Source of the DNA: Rhodococcus koreensis
Lineage (GTDB): Bacteria; Actinomycetota; Actinomycetes; Mycobacteriales; Mycobacteriaceae
Reading direction: 5' to 3'
NCBI RefSeq assembly: GCF_900105905.1
Contig: NZ_FNSV01000005.1
Location: 8,261,001-8,325,000, forward strand
DNA length: 64,000 nt
Made by a program: the position numbers and the translations under genes. How positions within the stretch are numbered: the stretch's first letter is position 1; every line of letters begins with the position of its first letter. The notes under the pieces are model-generated. The model was given only the letters and a program-made list of their open reading frames with translations. It made no database searches and was not told where the DNA came from. This document shows positions 61,594-64,000 of this stretch, in pieces.

Positions 61594-62324
61594 CAGTTCT
61601 CACTCCCGACATGTGATGCGCGGATGAGGTTCAGGAAGGCGTCTTCGAGGCTCGTCTCACCGGTCTGTTCCCGGAGTCCGCCGGGGGAGACCTGCGCGAG
61701 AACGTAGCCGTCCCGCATGAGCAGGAGCGACGCGCAGTGTTCGGCCTCGTCCATGACGTGGCTCGACACCAGCAGGGTGGTGCCGGCGGCGGCGAGTTCC
61801 TCGAACCGCTCCCAGAGTTCGACGCGCAGGAGTGGGTCCAGGCCGACGGTGGGTTCGTCGAGGACGAGGATCTCGGGGCGCGCCACCAGCGCGCACGCCA
61901 GGCTGACCCGGCCGAGCTGGCCTCCCGACAGATCTGCCGCCTTCTGGGTGGCGAAGCGCGTCAGCCCCACCGCGTCGACCGCTTCGGTGACCGCGCTCGA
62001 CGGCTGACCGTAGAGCGCGGCGAAGTAGGCGACGTTCTTCCTGACTGTGAGGTCGGCGTACACGCTGGGGGACTGGGTGACGTACCCGACGCGGCTTCGC
62101 AACGAGACCGAGCCTGCGGGGGACCCCAGCACGGTGACCGTCCCGGATTCCACGATCTGAGTGCCGACCACGCACCGCATCAGCGTGGTCTTTCCGCATC
62201 CGGAGGGTCCGAGGAGGCCGGTTATGGATCCGCTCGGCACCTGGACGTCGATGCCGTGCAGCACCTCGTTCCTGCCTCGGCGCACGTGCAGATCACGGAT
62301 GTCGATCGCTGCACTGCCATTCAT
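61593..62324 (-). CDS. ABC-2 exporter ATP-binding protein
   Basis: A 243-residue ATPase. Walker A is LLGPSGCGKTTLMRCVVGTQ (near 38), the Q-loop VGYVTQSPSVYADLTVRKNV, the signature LSGGQLGRVSLACALV, Walker B ILVLDEPTVGLDP and the switch histidine LLVSSHVMDEAEH. The C-terminal SLEDAFLNLI is typical of DrrA/CcmA-like exporters. The ATG at 62324 has GAGG seven bases upstream; the in-frame ATG at 62357 would lie inside the operator and lacks a ribosome binding site. Confidence 0.92.
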   Translation of the reverse strand: MNGSAAIDIRDLHVRRGRNEVLHGIDVQVPSGSITGLLGPSGCGKTTLMRCVVGTQIVESGTVTVLGSPAGSVSLRSRVGYVTQSPSVYADLTVRKNVAYFAALYGQPSSAVTEAVDAVGLTRFATQKAADLSGGQLGRVSLACALVARPEILVLDEPTVGLDPLLRVELWERFEELAAAGTTLLVSSHVMDEAEHCASLLLMRDGYVLAQVSPGGLREQTGETSLEDAFLNLIRASHVGSEN

Positions 62325-62334
62325 GGCGGGCCTC

Positions 62335-62370
62335 AATTCATCACTGGGTGAATTCATTGTGTGATGAATT
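62335..62370. promoter_or_regulatory. 36-bp symmetric operator between the ABC exporter and mpg
   Basis: AATTCATCAC (62335-62344) mirrors GTGATGAATT (62361-62370), and the centre TGAATTCA (62349-62356) is itself palindromic about the same axis. The AT-rich symmetry points to a TetR dimer-of-dimers site that may control the exporter operon and mpg. Confidence 0.78.
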
Positions 62371-62417
62371 ATGCGACCGTCGGGGTGGCGGCGTCAACGG
62401 TTGTGGAGAATCGGGAC

Positions 62418-63035
62418 GTGACCATCGATCGACTCGACCGGGCGGAACCCGTGGACGCCGCGCACATCGTCCTCGGATCCACGCTGATCGTCGGCGACGT
62501 CCGGATCCGCATCGTCGAGGTGGAGGCGTACGGCGGCGAGAAGGACGGCCCGTGGCCCGACCCGGCTTCGCACTCGTACCGGGGGAGGACGCCGCGCAAC
62601 GAGGTGATGTTCGGCCCGGCCGGGCACCTGTACGTCTACCGCAGCTACGGGATGCACTTCTGCATGAACGTGTCCTACGGGCCGGTCGGCACCGCGGGCG
62701 GGGTGCTGCTGCGTGCGGGCGAAGTGCTCGACGGGTCCGCGACGGTCCGGGCACGCAGACCCCGCGTGACGAGACCGGCCGACTGGGCGCGCGGGCCCGG
62801 CAACCTGGGGTCCGCGACCGGCGTCACCCTCGCCGAGAACGGTGCGGCACTGTTCGAAACCGATTCGCCCGTTCGGCTGGAGGTTGCGGATTCGGACGGC
62901 TGGGTGAGCGGCCCGCGGGTCGGGGTCAGCACGGCCGCCGACCGCCCGTGGCGCTTCTGGATTCCGGAGTCGCCGGCGGTGTCCGCGTACCGGAGAAGCC
63001 CGCGTGCGACGCCCGCCGACGAGCGGATGGGATGA
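62418..63035 (+). CDS. mpg: 3-methyladenine DNA glycosylase (AAG/Mpg family)
   Basis: A 205-residue protein. The AAG fold shows AAHIVLGSTLIVGDVRIRIV, VEVEAYGGEKDGPWPDPASH with the catalytic Glu, SYRGRTPRNEVMFGPAGHLY, VYRSYGMHFCMNVSYGPVG with the conserved Tyr, and RGPGNLGSATGVTLAEN. It removes alkylated purines from DNA. The GTG at 62418 with GGAG upstream is preferred; the ORF is open to an ATG at 62361, inside the palindrome. Position matches Rv1688. Confidence 0.93.
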   Translation: MTIDRLDRAEPVDAAHIVLGSTLIVGDVRIRIVEVEAYGGEKDGPWPDPASHSYRGRTPRNEVMFGPAGHLYVYRSYGMHFCMNVSYGPVGTAGGVLLRAGEVLDGSATVRARRPRVTRPADWARGPGNLGSATGVTLAENGAALFETDSPVRLEVADSDGWVSGPRVGVSTAADRPWRFWIPESPAVSAYRRSPRATPADERMG

Positions 63036-64000
63036 TCGAACCCGTGACTGAGAACATCATCGATGAACTGACCTGGCGCGGGCTCATTGCCCAATCAACC
63101 GATCTGGACGCGCTGCGCCGTGATCTCGACGCCGGACCGGTCACGCTCTATGCCGGTTTCGATCCGACCGGACCGAGTTTGCACGCCGGCCATCTCGTGC
63201 CGCTGCTCGCGCTGAAGCGATTCCAGCGCGCGGGCAACCGTCCCATCGTGCTGGCGGGTGGCGCGACCGGTCTGATCGGCGATCCCCGCGACGTCGGTGA
63301 ACGCACGATGAACTCCGCCGACACCGTGGCGGAATGGGCCGATCGGATTCGGGGTCAGCTCGAACGGTTCGTCGAGTTCGACGACTCGCCGAGTGGCGCC
63401 GTCATCGAGAACAACATGAACTGGACCGGCAAGCTGTCGGCCATCGACTTCCTCCGCGACGTGGGCAAGCACTTCTCCGTCAACGTGATGCTCGCGCGGG
63501 ACACCGTGAAGCGTCGCCTCGAAACCGACGGCATGTCCTACACCGAATTCAGCTACATGCTGCTCCAGGCCAACGACTACCTGCACCTGCGACGCAGCCA
63601 CGGTTGCTCACTGCAGGTCGGCGGATCCGATCAGTGGGGCAACATCATCGCCGGCGTCGAGCTGAACCGGCGCGTCGACGCCGAATCGGTTCACGGTCTG
63701 ACAGTCCCGCTCGTCACGTCGGCGGACGGCAAGAAGTTCGGAAAGTCGACCGGAGGCGGAAGCCTGTGGCTCGACCCGGAGATGACGAGCCCCTACGCGT
63801 GGTACCAGTACTTCGTGAACACCGGCGACGCCGACGTGATCAAGTACCTGCGGTGGTTCACGTTCCTCACCGCCGAGGAGCTGGCGGAACTGGAGACGGC
63901 CACCGCCGAGCGGCCGCATGCCCGCGAGGCGCAGCGCCGGCTCGCCGCCGAGATGACGACACTCGTGCACGGCGAAGCCAACACCCGTGCCGTGGAGCTC
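63032..64000 (+). CDS. tyrS: Tyrosyl-tRNA synthetase, C-terminus beyond window
   Basis: The first 323 codons of a class I synthetase. YAGFDPTGPSLHAGHLVPLL contains the HIGH-type motif (HAGH). VLAGGATGLIGDPRDVGERT, SYTEFSYMLLQANDYLHLRR and VGGSDQWGNIIAGVELNRRV form the tyrosine pocket, and KKFGKSTGGGSLWLDPEMTS contains the KMSKS equivalent. The ATG at 63032 overlaps the mpg stop (ATGA); a GTG four codons later is an alternative. The anticodon-binding S4 domain is outside the window. Confidence 0.96.
   Translation, partial: MIEPVTENIIDELTWRGLIAQSTDLDALRRDLDAGPVTLYAGFDPTGPSLHAGHLVPLLALKRFQRAGNRPIVLAGGATGLIGDPRDVGERTMNSADTVAEWADRIRGQLERFVEFDDSPSGAVIENNMNWTGKLSAIDFLRDVGKHFSVNVMLARDTVKRRLETDGMSYTEFSYMLLQANDYLHLRRSHGCSLQVGGSDQWGNIIAGVELNRRVDAESVHGLTVPLVTSADGKKFGKSTGGGSLWLDPEMTSPYAWYQYFVNTGDADVIKYLRWFTFLTAEELAELETATAERPHAREAQRRLAAEMTTLVHGEANTRAVEL

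Overview
The window is about 64 kb of high-GC actinobacterial chromosome. Frequent GTG starts, ATGA/GTGA stop-start overlaps and the gene content point to the Mycobacteriales, most likely Rhodococcus or a close relative. The order pdtaR - polA - rpsA - coaE(UPF0157 fusion) - DUF402 - uvrB - USP - MBL-fold - uvrA - infC/rpmI/rplT - tsnR - pheST - argCJBDFRGH - hydrolase/AMP-ligase fusion - Trm112 - TetR/ABC-2 - mpg - tyrS follows, from memory, the Mycobacterium tuberculosis Rv1626-Rv1689 backbone. Lineage-specific cassettes sit between the backbone blocks.

Layout: 0-5 kb is accessory and regulatory: a DUF4185 gene cut by the window edge, an SRPBCC gene, an ECF41 sigma factor divergent from its carboxymuconolactone decarboxylase partner with an exact ECF41-type promoter, an unusual short tRNA-Leu(CAA), pdtaR, and a divergent SDR/TetR pair with two matching operators. 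5-10.7 kb is a branched-chain amino-acid-type ABC system, with livK convergent to livHMGF; LivH carries an N-terminal extracytoplasmic domain. 10.9-19.7 kb holds polA, a thioredoxin, a GlxA-type regulator, and an IS607-family element (TnpA + TnpB) inserted in an EamA transporter gene at a GG dinucleotide that can be read precisely. A LigT-like gene and an isocitrate/isopropylmalate dehydrogenase relative follow. 19.8-22.5 kb is a polar amino-acid ABC operon, ending at a perfect 44-bp palindrome.

22.6-31.3 kb: methyltransferase, rpsA, coaE, DUF402, uvrB, a conserved hypothetical and a universal stress protein. 31.3-36 kb: a HelD-type RNA-polymerase-associated helicase overlapping a DUF732-like lipoprotein, a DoxX protein with nine 11-residue helical repeats, and a metallo-beta-lactamase-fold hydrolase. 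36-48 kb: uvrA, a hydrolase/WYL-regulator pair, DUF1801 and DUF1844 genes, and the translation block infC-rpmI-rplT-tsnR-pheST. infC starts at ATC behind a long leader containing an intrinsic terminator. 48.3-56.9 kb is the complete arginine pathway from argC to argH, six genes of which are linked by 4-base overlaps, with an ArgR box over the argC promoter. 57-64 kb: a hydrolase/acyl-CoA-synthetase fusion with an eroded adenylation domain, Trm112, a TetR/ABC-2 exporter operon under a 36-bp symmetric operator, mpg, and the 5' part of tyrS.

Several genes (polA, uvrB, the gene at 29775, the MBL gene, argC, tnpA) have a TANNNT- or CATAAT-like -10 hexamer 6-8 bases before the start codon, which suggests leaderless transcripts. 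No CRISPR array, rRNA or prophage was seen.
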